Source: Funneliformis mosseae (taxonomy: Eukaryota; Glomeromycota; Glomeromycetes; Glomerales; Glomeraceae). From it: DNA of 12,080 nucleotides. Below the pieces are notes generated by a model. The model worked only from the letters and a program-made list of their open reading frames with translations, was not told the origin of the DNA and searched no databases. Shown here piece by piece: positions 10,527 through 12,080 of this stretch. The stretch lies in the NCBI GenBank assembly GCA_910592005.1, contig CAJVPP010003274.1, positions 1 to 12,080 of the forward strand, read 5' to 3'. Position 1 is the first letter of the stretch, and each line of letters begins with the position of its first letter. The position numbers were made by a program, and so were the translations under genes.

Positions 10527-12069
10527 TTAATCGTCTTGACCTTTTAAAATAAGTTTAAATGAAAAAGGCATAAATTTTCTGCCTGAACCTTCATAAAATT
10601 TATTATTGAATTCAACCCTGTCATAAAGGAAATAAATGATTATTTAAAATAGAGGGGGGAAAAAAAAAATTTTAAAAAAAAAATATATATACCAATGCAA
10701 ACGTAATGCGTGTAAGAAAGCGGATAATCCTTCCATAAGCAATAAGATACCAACAGTCAAAACAAACCATAAGACTGCTGTTATCACGAGTAAGATAAAC
10801 CCAACTACTCCTTTAAAATTTATAGTATTCTTCAGAGTCATATCGTATAAGACAGCAGACAATTCTAAATTATAGCAATAATAAGAAAATGATTTTTTTT
10901 TTTTGAAATAATAATAATAATAATAATAATAATAAACTTACGAGCATGTGCTAAACTCAGAGCCCATAATCGTAAATAACTTGCTGTATTAGAAATACAA
11001 CCCAAACAGAATTCGATCGTATGAATGACCTGATGAATCATAACCTCTCCGAAATCAAACTCTTCTTCCTCATGCATTTCCTCTGCTACTATTGCTCCGC
11101 CGTGCTCATTATTCTCATCTGTAGATATACGTGTAACGTCAGCTTGCGGATTATGATATCCCTGTGCCCGTATTTTCTTATACTCACGACGCAAAACGAA
11201 AGGCTTCACAAACAACATCCAAGGTATGCAGACCGCAGCTATTAAGAGTAATGCGAGCTGTACAGTCCCCTATTATGATATTAATAATAAATTCAATTTC
11301 TTAATAAATATAAAAAAAAAAGTCGATTAATGGTATTTTAAAACAAAAAAAAAAAAATTTTTCAAAAAGCAACCTGTCCAGGATATAACTCAGCATTTTT
11401 TTCAACGGAACCAGGTTGTAAAAACATATAAATTAACATATTTAATAATCCAGGTGGACTGTTCCTTGGATTTCCGTTAGCATCAGGTTCGTACCAAGGT
11501 ATGGACCACTTATAAATGATCGTAAAACACAGGTATCCAAAGATACATTGCATAAATAATATCTGAGGGATGAATTCGGCCCAGATACTCAAAGTTTTTT
11601 TGAAATGAATGTAATTAAATATTGAAAGGAATATACCGAAACTCATCTAAAATCAAAAAACAAAATTATTGTAATAATCATAAAGTTAAATTTACAAATT
11701 TTAATAATGATTATCATACCTGAATAACACCAAGAATTATTGACATTTTCATTTTATAAGAATTGGTGAACAGTAAAAAGTTTTCGGTACCATGCCATGC
11801 CTATAATTAAAACATATAAGTTTAAAATACTAAGAAAGTACAAAATTTCACTATATACAAAGATAGCTAACCGGATCGACACCAATTGGGTAAACACCAG
11901 TTTGCTTGCCAATTTCTTTTCCACTATCGGGGTCTAATGTAAACTCCCAACCAGATTTTGTCAAGTGCATAGTTCGAGAAAAGACATCGTTATAGATCAA
12001 CCCAGTGTAAATTGAAAATAAACCCATCAAAAGAATAATGTATCGACCACCAAAAAACATTTCAAAGAT
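10527..12069 (-). CDS. VPH1: V-type proton ATPase subunit a, C-terminal part (5' end beyond window), six exons
   Basis: In coding order the exons are 12069-11872, 11800-11720, 11646-11374, 11269-10942, 10864-10693 and 10617-10527, all GT-AG and in frame: 380 codons plus TAA. The first exon here begins at an acceptor (TTTTAG at 12070), so the rest of this roughly 800-aa protein lies to the right. The sequence follows the membrane half of yeast Vph1: [24 protein letters not shown], then [14 protein letters not shown] and [16 protein letters not shown]. Both membrane arginines are present, encoded at 10970-10972 (equivalent of yeast R735) and 10701-10703 (R799), as are the His and Glu equivalent to H743 and E789. 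This is the stator subunit of the Vo sector that passes protons to the c-ring and acidifies vacuole, Golgi or endosome. The sequence does not settle the Vph1 versus Stv1 paralogue. Confidence 0.95.
10907..10933. repeat. (AAT)9 microsatellite inside a V-ATPase intron
   Basis: Nine perfect AAT units (ATT on the coding strand) lie in the 77-nt intron 10865-10941, immediately after the donor GTAAGT. They fill about a third of the intron. Read through, they would add a run of Ile and a stop, so they are not coding. Confidence 0.85.
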
Positions 12070-12080
12070 CTAAAAGTAAA

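Noticed and set aside
11021..11245. 74-codon plus-strand open frame
   Set aside because: It is antisense to the strongly matching V-ATPase subunit a exon 10942-11269.

Overview
The window looks like nuclear DNA from an AT-rich fungus. It has intron-split genes with short GT-AG introns (about 70-150 nt), long A and T homopolymers between genes, and fungal-type mitochondrial Hsp70 and V-ATPase subunit a proteins. The style fits a Glomeromycotina (Rhizophagus-like) genome, but that placement is inference from composition and gene structure, not a database match.

Layout: (1) 1-1793, AT-rich intergenic DNA. It includes a less AT-rich patch at about 300-510 with short overlapping open frames, and A/T palindromes just ahead of the first gene. 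(2) 1794-4154, plus strand, four exons: a complete mitochondrial Hsp70 (Ssc1/mortalin type, 682 aa) whose start lies in a small first exon. (3) 4155-5641, intergenic and very rich in homopolymers, with one exon-like open stretch at 4888-5088. (4) 5642-9274, plus strand, seven exons: a 979-aa protein joining a basic disordered N-terminus with an AT-hook, a bromodomain, an unrecognised middle domain and a protein-kinase domain. (5) 9275-10526, AT-rich spacer between convergent genes. (6) 10527-12069, minus strand, six exons: the C-terminal 380 aa of V-type H+-ATPase subunit a; the 5' part lies beyond the right edge.

Hsp70 (protein import and folding in the mitochondrial matrix) and V-ATPase subunit a (proton translocation) are housekeeping genes. 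The gene between them is the unusual one. It appears to combine DNA binding, a chromatin-reader fold and a kinase in one chain. Its bromodomain has His where the acetyl-lysine-binding Asn normally sits. Its kinase keeps HRD and DFG but has lost a recognisable glycine loop and the usual VAIK lysine. No operon or pathway link between the three genes is visible. All exon joins were made by reading splice sites and keeping frame and family similarity; none was tested against transcripts.
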